Shown piece by piece: positions 11,801 to 25,381 of a stretch of 64,000 nucleotides of DNA (positions within the stretch are counted from its first letter, which is position 1; the number at the start of each line of letters is the position of its first letter). The notes under the pieces are model-generated. The model was not told where the DNA came from and did no database searches. It saw only the letters and a list, made by a program, of their open reading frames with translations. The position numbers and the translations under genes were made by a program. Location of the stretch: assembly GCA_905221605.1 (NCBI GenBank), contig CAJNDS010002357.1, positions 977,331 through 1,041,330 on the forward strand, in the 5' to 3' direction. Source of the stretch: Symbiodinium natans (taxonomy: Eukaryota > Sar > Dinophyceae > Suessiales > Symbiodiniaceae).

Positions 11801-14800
11801 GGTTGAGGGTTTAGGGTTTGGGGTCGCCTCCATAAAGCCCCATGGGCCGAAGGGCATGCTTTGGGACCAGGGGCTGTCAAATTGTCCATATTTCGGGGTT
11901 CGATATTGAAGACAAGGTTGGAGCTAGGCTGCCCAGTAACCTGGTCTTAAAGGGTACCCTGTTTGCTAAAAGGGGTTTATAAGGCAACCTAAACCTCCCC
12001 AAAAAGGGAATAAGGGTACTACTGGGCATCCTAGGGAGGCTTAGCTTAGGGTTTAGTTTTGAGGGTTTAGTGTGCGGCTTTGATTTTTCACGCTTTGTTG
12101 AAAACCTAAAGAGTTCAGACCTTTCGGAGACCCCGTAAAGGAGCATATAGAAACCGTCTTTTGAACGCTGAACCCTTCTGCTCAATTGAAAATTAGTTCA
12201 TAAACCCGACAGCCTATGCCCAAACCCAAACCCTGAACCCCAAACCCTAAACCCCAAACCTTAAACCCCAAACCCCAAACCCCAAATCTTAAACCCCAAA
12301 CCCTTAACCCCAAACCCCAAACCCTAAACCCCAAACACCAAACTCTAAACCCCGAACCCCTAAACCCTAAACCCTACAAAGACACCCAGAGAGGCCTGCT
12401 GCTCCAACAACCAAGGAGCAAAAGGGTGGAGCTTATTAATTATTGCTACGAAAATTAAGAGACCCCTCAAATCTAAACCCTAAGCCTAAACCCTAAACCC
12501 TAAACCCTAAACCCCAAACCATCAAGCCTACACCCCAAACCCAAACAGTTGAAAGTCCTACGAGTACTCTTCGCGAAGTAAGGGGAGGGCCTCAGCCCTC
12601 TTCGAGCACAGGCGGCTCGGCCAGCCCGAGCGCCTCCAGCGTGTGGCCTCGGCAAGGCTTTTCAGGAGTTCGAGGGGCTTCGTTAGAGTTTAGGGTTAAG
12701 GGGGTTTGGGTTTAGGGTTTAGGGTTTAGGGTTTAGGGTTTAGGGTTTAGGGTTTAGGGTTTAGGGTTTAGGGTTTAGGGTTTAGGGTTTAGGGTTTAGG
12801 GTTTAGGGTTTAGGGTTTAGGGTTTAGGGTTTAGGGTTTAGGGTTTAGGGTTTAGGGTTTAGGGTTTAGGGTTTAGGGTTTAGGTTCAGGGTTCAGGGTT
12901 TAGGGTTTCGAGGGTTTGGGTCTGGGCTTTACTCCACTCCCCGCCCCTGCCTTCCTCTCCCAGATATGTTTTCCAATTGCCCATAGTGGGGGAGGATCTC
13001 AAACATCCGCAGTCGTATTGAATCAAAGGGTCATGGGTATCTGTAAGTAGGGCTAGACATACCCTTTACCTAACCAAGGTGGAACCTAGTTCAGCTTCAA
13101 TGACCCTGCAAAGAACTCGGATTTCTCTACCCATGAACTTTCCTAAACCCTAAACGGCCCTAAACGCTAAACCCTAAGGCCCAAACAAATCTTTTCCGAA
13201 CCCTCTGGGATCTTGACAGGAGCCAGTGGTGGTTGTGCCGACGAATGAGCCGCTGAACATCCTCAGGGCTTCGCAGGTTTCTTTTTCTAATGAGAGTTTC
13301 ATGGTCCCTTAGTAAGCGCCCGTGAAATGGGACCCCTTACATACCCCCTGTATACCCTGTACAACCCAACGGCCCATACTTCGGAACCCGTTAAAGAAGG
13401 TAAGGGACCAAGGGCCTAACGGCCAAACGTTCGAGAATGGTCTCCGAACCGCAAGGGGTTCGAAAAGATCCTTTAAGTTGAGAATGACAAAAGAAGTCGC
13501 AAGGGACTTCGATTCGGTATATACGTTACATCACGATACGAAGCACAAATTCTGGCCGTGACATCACGTGGACAAACATATACCGATCTCCAGAACAGTA
13601 GCAAATCATTTTCTCGTATATATTTGGGCCCTCAAGCCACTGTATGGGAACCCCTTTTGGGTTCAAGTCTATATGGCTACATGGACCCTTTGGGTACAGG
13701 ATAGTGAGGAGCCAGGCTGAAGAGTGAGCGTTTGGGGCTTGAAGGGGCTAAGGTGGAGCAGCATCTGGTGGTCGGAAGTTAAGGTTCAGGTGTGGACTAA
13801 GCCCTAAACCCTAAACCCCTAGATGTTAGAGGGACTTCGGTGGCCGGTACTAGGAGGTTCGCATTACACGGCTGGTCCCCGAAACTCTGCAGAACTTGTG
13901 AGGCTTCGAGTTTCATCCGAGCCCAAGGGTCCAGGTTTGGTCGCGCAAGTATGAAGCAGAAGATGGCATAATATTACATAAAAGAAAACACAAGGGCATA
14001 ACACATTATCATATCATCTAACCAACCCTCTATCATACATATATGTCTACGTCAAGAGTTCGGCGAATTCTTCCGAGCCTTTGGTCGATTTGTCCGCCGT
14101 AGTGTTTTTGGGCGTGCAGGCCGCAGAAAGCGGCTTATAAGGACCCTAAACCCTAAAAACAAGAGAATAGGGCCGACTCTAGATACTATAGAGCTGCATC
14201 GGTTCGGGCCTTGTGGATTTAGGCTGACAACGGAGCCATGAGTACCAAAAGGAAGTGCACGGACCCGAAACCCTAAACCCCAATGGTCCATGCACATAAA
14301 TAAGGACTACTTGGGCCTTGAAGTACCTCCGATATAGGGACTGTTGATACAATTATGAGGTACATGGACCCTTAGGGAAGCCAAAAACAAGAAGGTACAT
14401 GGACCCGTAACCCTAAACCCTAAACCCTAAACCCTAAACCCTTAACCCTTACACCCTAAACCCTAAACCCCTAAAGGGGTCTGGGGCTTCTTTGTTGGCA
14501 GATGAGAAGCTGGTAGGTCCCTTGGTTTCGCTGCCAGTTCTTCTGTCGCCTCATCGTGTGCCATCGGTTTTTAGGGCTTGCGGCGGGGGGATCGCTATAA
14601 CCCTAAGACCCGAAACCCTAAACCCTAAACCCTAGGCCCTAAACCCTAAACCCTAAACCCTAAACCCTAAACCCTAGGCCCTAAACCCTAAACCCTAAAC
14701 CCTAAACCCTAAACCCTAAACCCTAAACCCTAAACCCTGCAGGGGTTTAGGGGCTAGGGCTCAGGTTGTTGGATGGGACGGGCAGGATGGCTTCAGGCTT

Positions 14801-17800
14801 GGAGTTTTGGGGATCTGGGAGCTTGTTTCTGGGTGTCTGGTCTACGGTGTGGGGTTTAGGGTGTAGGGTTTAGGGTTTAGGGCCTATCGAATAGGGAGTT
14901 GTCAGGGAAAGCAGGATTTCCAGACACCTTCCCCCCGGCCCCACCCCCGCCCCCTGCCCAACCTCTTTCCTGCCCTCAAAGCACCAACCGAGAACGGCTG
15001 AGCTTCAGAGTCAGGCACGGGGCTACTCATGCACAAACCCCAGAGTCCTTCCTTAGAGCCAGCGTGCTGTTTGGATTGACGTCTAGTCAGAGTCGACCCC
15101 GATAACGATGTACCAAGGCCAAAACACAAAAAAAACACAGCTCTTTGTTATAAGGTTTTTGAGGAGGGGGTGTTCAAGGGGGGTCTATAACCCAAGGTTC
15201 CCAAAACTCCCCACTACTCCCCACGGCTCCCTATGGTTCCCTAGGTACCTACCTCCCATGAGCCCCCCTCCCTTAAGAACCCTATAACTTTGAGGCTGGG
15301 CCGCATGATGTTGATGCTGTCCTGGCAGGGTGAGGGCTCAGGTCTTTTAGGGCTGGGATCGTGGGGCCTCCACTAAGCAGGGACAGCTCTCTCGCATGGC
15401 CGTCAGTTCGCTACACCAGGGCCCTTATGGGGTCTAACTTAGGCCAGCTAACACAAGTCACAACAAACTTCGAGCGCCCTCAGGAGAGGCTCTCTCAATA
15501 TGCCCGGCAAAGGACCCCTAGAATACCCAAAGATGCCTAAACCCTAAACCCTTGCCCTAAACAACGCCCTGATCAAACCCTAAACCCAAAGCACAACAAA
15601 TGCAGCTCGCCCTCAAGAGTGCTCTCTCACCCCAAGGAACTCTCGCAGAACCTCAAAGAAGCCCACCAAAAAGGTTCAAGAAACAGCGAGCAAGAGAACC
15701 GTCTGAGTTTTTGCACAGAGCTTGGGGCTATGGAAGCAACTTACTCGATAATCCCTCTCTCAACCCCGGGCCCGGCCCCGTTTAGGGTTTAGGAAGCGCA
15801 AGCCTTGAACCCTACATACCTAAACCCCTAAACCCCAAACCCCCGCAACGAAGAAAAGAAAGAGAGGAAGAGAGAGAGAGAGAGAGAGAGAAAGAGATAT
15901 ATATATATATATGTATATGTATATAGTTCCCTGGTACCCTCAACCCCGATAAACCCTAAACCCTACATAAACCCTAAGCCCCCAAGCCCTAAACCCTAAA
16001 CCCTAAACCCTAAATGGGTCCTTCATCTTGAGGATGCAGCCGCCGGGCTTGGGGATCTGCTCCGCCTCATAGTAGTCGTCGTGCCTGGTCTGGGGGGGAG
16101 GGTTTAGGGATTAGGGATTAGGGATTAGGGTTTAGGGTTTAGGGCTTAGGGCTTGGGGGGAGGGTAGGGCAAACAACTCAAACCCCATAAACCTTGGACG
16201 GGTAAGGGGCGGAATGCGGTGTAGGGGTTTTGGGGTTAAGGAAAGGGTAGGGTAAATACACGAAACCCTCTACAGCAAACCGGGGGGAAGCAAACCTAAA
16301 CCCTAAAGCTGAGGGGCAGGGGGGAGGGGGGGGGGGGGTTGAGGGTTTAGAGGGTTTAGAGGGTTTAGAGGGTTTAGAGGGTTTAGAGGGTTTAAAGGGT
16401 TTAGAGGGTTTAGAGGGTTTAGAGGGTTTAGAGGGTTTAGAGGGTTTAGAGGGTTTAGAGGGTTTAGAGGGTTTAGAGGGTTTATAGTTATAGGGTTTAG
16501 GGTTTGGGGGGGAGGATGAACTTGGGGGAGGGGGATTCAAGATCTGCTTAGGCTTTAGCAACTCCTCGGGGCCCTTCAATCCCTAACCCTAAACCCTGAA
16601 CCCTAAACCCTCAAGGAGTCCAAGGACTCTTATTCCTAGTTTTTTTGGGGCCAAAGGCCTTATTACAACAGGCCTTTGGGTCATTTCGAGCCGAAGGGTA
16701 CAGGTTTCCATCGTAAGGAGGCCTCTGAGAAAACAACTTTGCGAACTAAGAGCTGCTTAGACCCCACCGGAGGAAACTGCAGAAAGATACCCATGTCCTA
16801 CCTACCCTAAGCCCTATAGTTATAAGCGCTGAGCCCTAAGAGCAGAGGGACCGTCACTTAGAGAACGCCCCCCCCCCCCCCCCCCCCCCAAGTACTGCGC
16901 CGCTAAGGTGCATCCATGATGGCACCTGGGCAGCTTCAGGGAAGGTTCACGGTCTTGAGGGGTTTAGGGGTTTAGCCTAGGCCAGCAACCAAGGCGTAAA
17001 AAGGGTGCCCTTTTTTGCTTAAAGGGGTTTATAAGGGAACCTAAACCCCAAAAAAAGGGAATAAGGGCACTACTGGGGATCCTAGTAGCGTTTACAACAA
17101 GCCCACGTGTGGCCAGAAATACCCCTATAAACCCTGAACTTCAGCAATCAGTGCCTGCCATTCGGCTACCGTAGGCTGTGGGAGACTTGGCATACGCTCA
17201 TGCTGACCACGGGTCGACGACTTCAGGGTAAACCCTAAACCCTAAACCCTAAACCCTAAACCCTAAACCCTAAACCCTAAACCAGGGGTTTAGGTCATTA
17301 AGATGGCCTTCTGCACGGATGACGCAGTTCCAGTGAACCGTGATGGGAGAGGGGTGAGCTTGAATGGGTGGCTGTGACAGGAGCCCTAAGGGTCCATGCA
17401 CCTAAATTGGGAATACTTGCTAAAGTACCTCCTATATAGGGGCTTTTTAGCCACAAGTATATAATTTATGAGGTACTTGGATCCTAACGCAGAAGCCAGA
17501 GCCAGGCGGTATGTTTGCGGCCTTCCACGGAGCACCGCCAGCCGCGACGCAGCCCCGTTCTACTCGGCCGAGTACGAGGCCCTGTATATACACATGATCC
17601 TCGTACACCCAATGAGGCAAACAGCTGTGAACCACACCACAAAACAGTACAAGGTTGAAGGCTGGAGGCTATGGGCTCCATAGTTACGGGTTTAAGGTTT
17701 CGGGGTTTAGGGTTTTGGCGTTTCTGGGCTTGAGGTGTGAAGGCTTGGGCTTTGGAGTTGAGTTTTACATCCCCCCCCACCCCCCGCCCCCACCCGGACC

Positions 17801-20800
17801 CCCAAAACAAAACATGTCAAAACCCCAAACCCTGAACCCTCAACCCTGAATCCTAAACCTTAAGACCGGGCCCAGCTGCCCTATATTCGGAGGCATCGAC
17901 CTCAGATCAGCCAGGGTCGCACACGAAGATTCAGGGCGCTTTAGGGGCTTTGGATGTGGACGCCCTTCATTTAGAGTTTAGGGTTCCCTAAACCTTAAAC
18001 CTTATAAACCCAAAACCCTAAACCCTAAACTCGAACCCTAGACCCTACATCCTAACCCTAAAACCTATAAACCCTAGACCCAAACCCTGCGACTCCCTAG
18101 CCTTCAACCTCAACTCCGATAGAAACTCGCGGGGCGCTTGGAAGTTGTGGGATTTGAGGGTTTTGAGGGCTTGGAAGGTTTTGAGGGTTTTGGGACTCGG
18201 GGTCTAGGGCTTTGTCATTTAGGGCTGTGTGAGTTAGGGTTTAGGGTTTAGGGCTTCGTGATCTAGGGTTTAGGGTTTCTTGAGGGCTCGGGTTTTCTCA
18301 GGGTTCGCCTTCGAACTAGGGTTTTCGGCTAGGGGGCTCCACGGATGGAATCTTCATGCAACGGCAGCCCACGGTACTGGGGTACGCAAGGCACATGTTA
18401 TCCTTAAACCCGGCACTCTGGACAACAGAGCGTAGGGTGAAGAATTTGGAGTTCAGGTCCCAGCCCTAAAAAGACCGAAGGCCTCCAAGTAGGGTTCAAC
18501 CCTTCCACTTGGATGTGCATGGTTGAAGGGTAAACATCTGACGGTACATATCGTGTCATGGTGACACCCTGATCTCTAAACCCTCACCCTCCTGCGTGCC
18601 CTTCGCAGCTGTAAAACGACTGTTGCGAGACACAAAAAAACTACTTGAAGGTTCACGGGTCATAAGCGATAAAGATATCTTAAGCTGAAAAAGGGTCATG
18701 GGCAGTTCTCATCATACTTAGCCAACTTAGACTACTTTCAAAACCCGTGTTGAGGACGGAACTCCAAGGAGGTCGCCGCGTTAGCGTTACAACACACCTA
18801 AAACCTAAACCCACGAAAAACAGCGCTCAAATCCTAAATCCCACAAAAGCCCGCCAAAACCCTCGCCCCGGAGCCACCCTAAACCCTAAACAGTAAGCCA
18901 CCCTAACACCTAAACCCCGAAACCTATGAACCCTGAACCCTAAACCACCCTAAGCCCTAGACCCTGGAAACCCTAAACCCCTGACCCCGTAACCCTAAAC
19001 CCTAAACCCTAACACCTCCTTCCTTAAGGTATGCTAGGCTCGGTGGGTCCGAGATGCCGGGAACTTCTCGATGGTGTCCACGCGCGGTTTCAGGTTCGGG
19101 TTGCCTCCAACCAGGGGTCTAGGGTTTAAGCTGGGGATTACGGGTTTAGGGATTTAGGGTTGAAAGTTTGACAGTTTGAAACCAATTATGTGGGTTTGGG
19201 GTTTAGGCGCTGAGATTTTTTGAGGATTTAGGGTTTCATTTGGGGCTTAGGGTTCATTGAGGGATTTATAATTAGGGATTCTTCAGGGTTTAGGATTCTG
19301 GGACTTAAAGATTGAGGGCTTAAGACCCTCAACCCATACATCTAACAACAAACCCTGATCCCATACGCCCCTCCAAGTAGCCCTAAACCCTAAACCCCAA
19401 ACCCTAAACCCCAAACCCTAAACCCTAAACCCTAAACCCCAAACCCTAAACCCTCAACACCTAAGCCCCCCTAGAAGGCACCGCGCCTCGCTTGACGAAC
19501 CAGCTGTGTTCCTTCAAGGACGGCTCGAAGGCTCCGGGCCTAGAGAGCGCAGGGTTTAGGGGTTCAGGGTTTCAGGGGTTTCAGGGGTTTAGGGTTTGGG
19601 GTTTAGTGTTTAGGGTTTGGGGTTTAGGGGTTTCTAGGGTTTAGGGGTTTCTAGGGTTTAGGGGTTCAGGGTTGGGCAACTTTGGGGCTTAAGGTTGAGC
19701 AGTTTAGGGTATAGGGTCTATGGGGTTAGGGTTTAGTGGATAAGGCTTACCGTTCAGGGATTTAGGGTACCGGGAAATGCAGGAATTTAGTGGATTAGCG
19801 CGTTCGGGTTGAGAGCTGGTAAGGAAGTGTGTCTTCCTGGCGAATGGCTTTAGGTTGTTTCGGGTCTTCAGGTGATTTAGGCTTTTAAGGCGTAGGAGCT
19901 CAGGGTTCAGGGTTTCAGGATCTAGCGTTTGCGGTTTAAGATGCTTTGGAGGGTGTAAGGTTTAGGTGAGGCTGGAGATTCCAAGGTTGTTAAGCCCAAA
20001 AGCAAAGCTCTGATTAAAGGGTTGAGGGAAAGGTTACTGTAACTGTAAGATGAAAACCCTAAACCCTGAAGTTCGAGCCCTGAACCCTAAACCCTAATCC
20101 CTACCGCCTTGAGCCCTCACCCCTGAGCACCGAGCCCTAGACTCGAAGCCCTGAAGCCTTAACATGGATTTGGGTTTAGGGTTTAGGGTTTGGGGCTTAA
20201 TTAAGGTTAGGGTTTGGGGTTTGGGGTTTGGGGTTTATGGTTTAGGGTTTAGGGTTTAGGGTTTACGGCTTAAGGGGGAGCAGCCAAAAGCTCTGAGTCG
20301 GCTTTGCTGGGGCTTTGGGTTGTAGGGTTTAGGGTTTGGGGTGTAGGAAAAAAGAGGAACCAGAGTGCACATATGCCATGCACGTACCCTGAACCTAAAC
20401 CCTAAACCCTAACCCCTAAACCCTAAACCCTAAACCCTGAACCCTAAACCCTAAACCCTCCACAAATTTTACTAGGCGATCCAGCACATGGCTCAGCTCC
20501 TTTCGGAATGCTCTTGGCGGCGTTGCGTCACCAACAAACCCTAAACCCTGAACCCGAACCCCCTCACCTTGCCTGGGACGGCCAATGGTCTTCGTGAGGT
20601 TGGGCTCTGCGATCCTCATGGCACAGGGGGCAGGGCTTGGGTTGAAGGTCTTTTTGGACTTCGGGTTTGGGGTTTAGGATTTAGGGTTCAGGGTTTGGGG
20701 ACTAAAGGTTAGGGTTTGCAGCATCGGGTTCCTAAACCCTATTCACCCTCAACTAGCAGCCGCACAGACCCCAACCCCACCTTCTCCGATGTAAGTGCAG

Positions 20801-23800
20801 AGGGGACCCTAAACCCTAAACCCTAAACCCTAAACCCTAACCCCCCTAAACCCTAAACCCTAAACCCCCCTAAACCCCTACATCCTATAAAAGCCCAAAA
20901 TCCCTAAACCCGCAAACCCTAAATCCCTAAATCCCCAAACCCCTAGATCCTAAACCACCAAAGCGCTCAACCCGCCATCCAGGCCTGGCCAACTTGATCA
21001 CGCCTAGCCTGGGCTTCGACGCAGCGGGCACTTGCATGTTTAGCGTTTAGAAGTTAAGGGGTTTCGGGGTTTAGGGTTTAGGGTTTGGGGTTCGGGGGTG
21101 TAGTGACTGTTGGGCGTGAAGCTGGAGCCTTTGGGTCTTTGGGGCTTAGGTTTAAGGTTTAGGGTTTCAGGTCTAGGGTTTAGGGTCTACGGTTAGGGTT
21201 GAGGGGTTGGTACGGTCTAGGGTTTAGGGTTTAGGGTTTGGGGTTTAGGGTTTAGGGTTTAGGGTTTAGGGTCTAGGGTTTAGGGTCTAGGGTTTAGGGT
21301 TTAGGGGTTAGTACGGTCTAGGGCTTGGTAGAGTTTACGATTCAGCACGCCAAAGCCTGGGTAGCTCAAGGACTGAGGTCTCGCAAGTAACCAAGGAAGA
21401 AACACAGCTTTGGGTGTGTGGAGTCACCCGGGTTTAGGGTTTTTTAGGGTTTAGGGTTCAGGGTTTAGGGTTTAGGGCAAAGCCTAAACCCTAAACTTTA
21501 AACGAGGGGTAGCTTGCATGATGGAGGTGTGGAAGAGAATCAGTCAGTCAATGCCCGGAAAGGAAGCGCCGGAGGATTCGCTGGCAGGGGTGCGTAGGCT
21601 GTTTGGTGGGTTGTTCGCTTAGGGTTTAGGAGTTACTGGGTGTTGCTTTAAAGGCCTTTGAAAACTATTTATGAGTAGGTTCCCTTAAAAGGGAAAGCAG
21701 GGAAATTTAAAATTGTCCAAAAGCAATACCCAGTTTAAGGTTTAGGGCCCGGCAATTAGGAGGAGGCAAGGGTCCTAGAACATGCAAGAGCAGCATCTCG
21801 GAAGCTGCTATCAAAGTTTTCGGCACATTAAGCCATAGTCGAGGCTCATAATTCAAGGCTCCTGCTTCCGGATATCCATAGCCCCGGAGACCCAAAACCC
21901 TAAAGAAGGGTTTAGGGTTTTTATAGGGTTGCGGTCTACTTGGAGGTTCAGGGGAGCTGATTTGTAAGTGGGGTTTCAAGGTTGGGTAGGTACGTAAATA
22001 AATGGTTATAACCCGATTTGACCCCCCCACCCCCCAAAGCTCTGAATCTTGCAGGCCAGCCGAAACCCCGAACCCTAAGCCCTGAACAGCAAGGAAGCTC
22101 TTGCGACTTGCGGGGCTGTTCACCCTAAATCCTAAACCCCAGGGTGCTGTCCAGCTTGCGGGTAGGCCAAACCAAAAGCCCACCAATACCTAAACCCTAA
22201 ACCCCTGAAGCCCGTAAGTCCTAGAGCACTAGACCCTAAAATACGCTGCTTGTTGGGGTCTGTGGCCTTGGTGGCTGGCGGCGCTTTGGTGGGCTGCCTC
22301 TGGAAGAGAAGGTCTTTTGGGCTGGACCCTAAACCCTAAACCCTAAACCCTAAACCCTAAAGCAGGTGTCAGTGAGGCGGACTTACACCTGCAAGAACCC
22401 AAAGAGCCCAATACCTCTCAAATAAGGAATAAGCCTTAAATCATATAGGGATCCTTAATGTGATTTAAGGTATATTCCTTATTTAAGGGGTATTGGGCTC
22501 TCTGAAAAGAGCTGCGAGCTGTAGCGGCCGCAAATCTCATCTGCCAACATGTTTGCTGCCCATGCCCACTTCTAATTCTTCCCAAACCTTTGCGCGTGCT
22601 GCTCGACGGTCAGGTGGCCCTTGGTCCACGTTACCTGCAGAAGGTGGGTTTGCCCGACTGGCTCCAATTTGTAGCGCGGCCCTAGACCCCTATAAACGCC
22701 CTAAGCCTGCGGAAGCAAAGTCCCTAAACCCCTACACCTGCAGAAGCATACGCCAAACTTGAGGATGTCGGGTCAAAGTTTTAGGGTTTGGGGTTTCGGG
22801 TTTTAAGTTGCAACTCATGGGTGCAGCTCTCGGAAACTAGGTTGCATTATGTTCGAAGGGGTCCTTAGAGTCCTACCCCATGCCCCTCAAACCCCGAACC
22901 GCGAACACCCCACTTGCGACTCCCAAACCCCGCAAAACATGTCCCTGTATATTATATATAGATATAGATATATATATATAGGTTTTGGGGTTTAGGGTGT
23001 GGGCCCCCTCAAAATAGTAGGAAAATGGAGCCACAGGTAAACCCCATAACCCCCCCCCCCCCCAAAAAAAAAAAAAAAAAAAACATAAACACTATAAACC
23101 CTACAAACCCTATAAGCCCTATATACCCCGTAAATCCTATAAACCCTCAAAACCCTATACAACATCTTTAAATCCCTCGCAAGCCCTATAACTCGCTGAA
23201 AGCAGCTTCTCCGCATCCGAGGCGGTTTTCATCCACTCGGGGACAAGGTGGTGGTACCTGGCGGTGGCTACCTATAGACCTCCAAGAACCTCCGAAGGTC
23301 CTAGATTTTCCACCGTAAGGATGGCCGCAGCTTTTGCACTATTATAATCTAGCAATTGCTTAAGAAGCCCCCCAACACATATAAAAAAAAACAAAACAAC
23401 AAAATCTTCCTTATAAGGGCAATATATAGGGATTAACATGTTTTTTTATACAAATATGTTTTCTTTCTAAAAGAAGGTGGTTCTTAAGCAACTAGTAGTA
23501 ACAATGATTGCAAATGTCTTTTCATTGATTATACTTTTTGTTTTTTTTTTGGGGGGGGGGGGGGGGCTTCACACGGCATGGGCACACACACACAACTTGT
23601 CACACGACCCTAGTTCCACCCTGCAACCATCCTCCAACCGTACTTCCAACAGGGCTTCCATGATGGGGGATTAGGGTTTAGGGTTTAGGGTTTAGGGATA
23701 GGATTAGGGGGACCCTTGGGGACATAGACCCTCTGAATCAAGTCCCTGTTTAAGAGAGCCAGAAGAGGGTTAAGAAGGGGTTCCCTTTGAAGGGTCCCCC

Positions 23801-25336
23801 TTATCCTACCTAGGACATGACCAAGCAATAACTGGGGCCCCAAAACCCTACATGCCCCACTCGGCCCTGAACAAAAAACCCCTAAACCTTAAACCTTAAA
23901 ACCGAAAAATCCTGCACACCCTGCCAAACCTGAAACTTGCTATTCTCCGTAAGCCCAGATACCAGCTGCCGAACCACGAACCCTAAACACTCTGAACCCG
24001 AAACCCTGAACCCTAAGCAGTAGATGAACCCCAACTAATAACCCTAAACCCTAGTAACTAGAAGCCCCAAGCCCCAAGCCCCAAGCCCCAAACCCCAAGC
24101 CCCAAACCCTAAACCCTAAACCCTGAACCCTATACCCTAACTTCACGCCGGCCTGGGCTCCAGGATGTTGTACAGCGCACGCTCACTCAGCATGTCCTCA
24201 GCGCTCCCAGCCCGTCTCTCTAGCGCTGAAGCGGAAACCCGTCTATAGGGTTTAGGGTTTAGGGTTTAGGGTTTGGGGTTTAGGGTTTAAGGTTTAGGGT
24301 TTAGGGATTAGGGTTTAGGGCCCCAAAGTGCGAATGTGCAGGAGGTTCTCTAAATTATGGGTCCCCTGAACCCTAAATGCCCGAGACCCTCAACTCTAAA
24401 CCCCAGAGACCCTTGATACCCTATATTGAAGATGCCGTATGATACTGGATCCCCCGAAGAGATCTTGAAGGACCTCCCATGAGCTTATAGTGCTGAAATG
24501 CAAAACCCTAGACTGTAAACCACCCAAACCCTGAAACCTAAACTCCCGAACCCCTACCCAAACCCCCTAAACCCTAAACCCTGAAAGGCCCTACACTCCG
24601 TCGGGTTTAGGGTTTAGGGTTTAGGGTAAGGGAAACCTGCGGTCAAGCAGCCGTCTCGGTAGGAATCTTGTAGCCTGTTCGCATCATGGTGTCCTGCAGC
24701 GGCCGCTCGAAGCAGTGAAGTGGCACAGGACCCAAACCAAGACTGAATCGGGTAGAATAGTTCCTTACCATCGCTACCCCTCTAAGAGTTCGTCTGATAA
24801 GCCCTAAACCACGCAAAGCACCTGAACCTGAGTAGGCCCAACATCCATTACTTAAGCTGTATACGTAGCAAGACCCCCACCCCCCGCTAATTAGAACCAG
24901 AGTTATAAGGGCCATACATTGGGTTAGAAGCATTAGAGCTTGGGTAATCAGTCCCTTTAGCGCGGTGGTCTGAAACCCTTGAAGAGTTAAACAGGCTCTC
25001 TCCGCTACCGCATCGACAAAATTGGGTTTAGGGTTTAGAGGTTAGTGTTCAGAAACACAAATAACCCTAAGCCCCAAACCCTGAAAGAACCCCCCCCCCC
25101 CGCCCCCGCAGAGCCCAACACCTCTTAAAGGAGCGCACCCACTCAAGTCCTAGCAAGGTTCTCTATGTAGATATCGAAGGTAGATGCCTGCATCTTACAG
25201 CTAACCTGAAGCACCCCCAAACTCTAAAGCCTACACCCTGAGCCCTCACAACGGCCTCTTTCTGCAAAGTCTTGCCGACCTTTGGAGGGCTTCAAGGGCT
25301 TGGACTTAAAAAGGGCGCCAAAACCCTGTTGGGCGT

Positions 25337-25381
<45 letters not shown>

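Noticed and set aside
16178-16579. 133-codon frame with Lys-Pro-Ser repeats
   Set aside because: Translation of the TTTAGAGGG array.
17468-17683. 71-codon plus-strand frame with coding-like middle (SRDAAPFYSAEYEAL)
   Set aside because: The minus strand is equally coding-like (GLVLGRVERGCVAAGG after a CAG acceptor); strand and boundaries cannot be decided.
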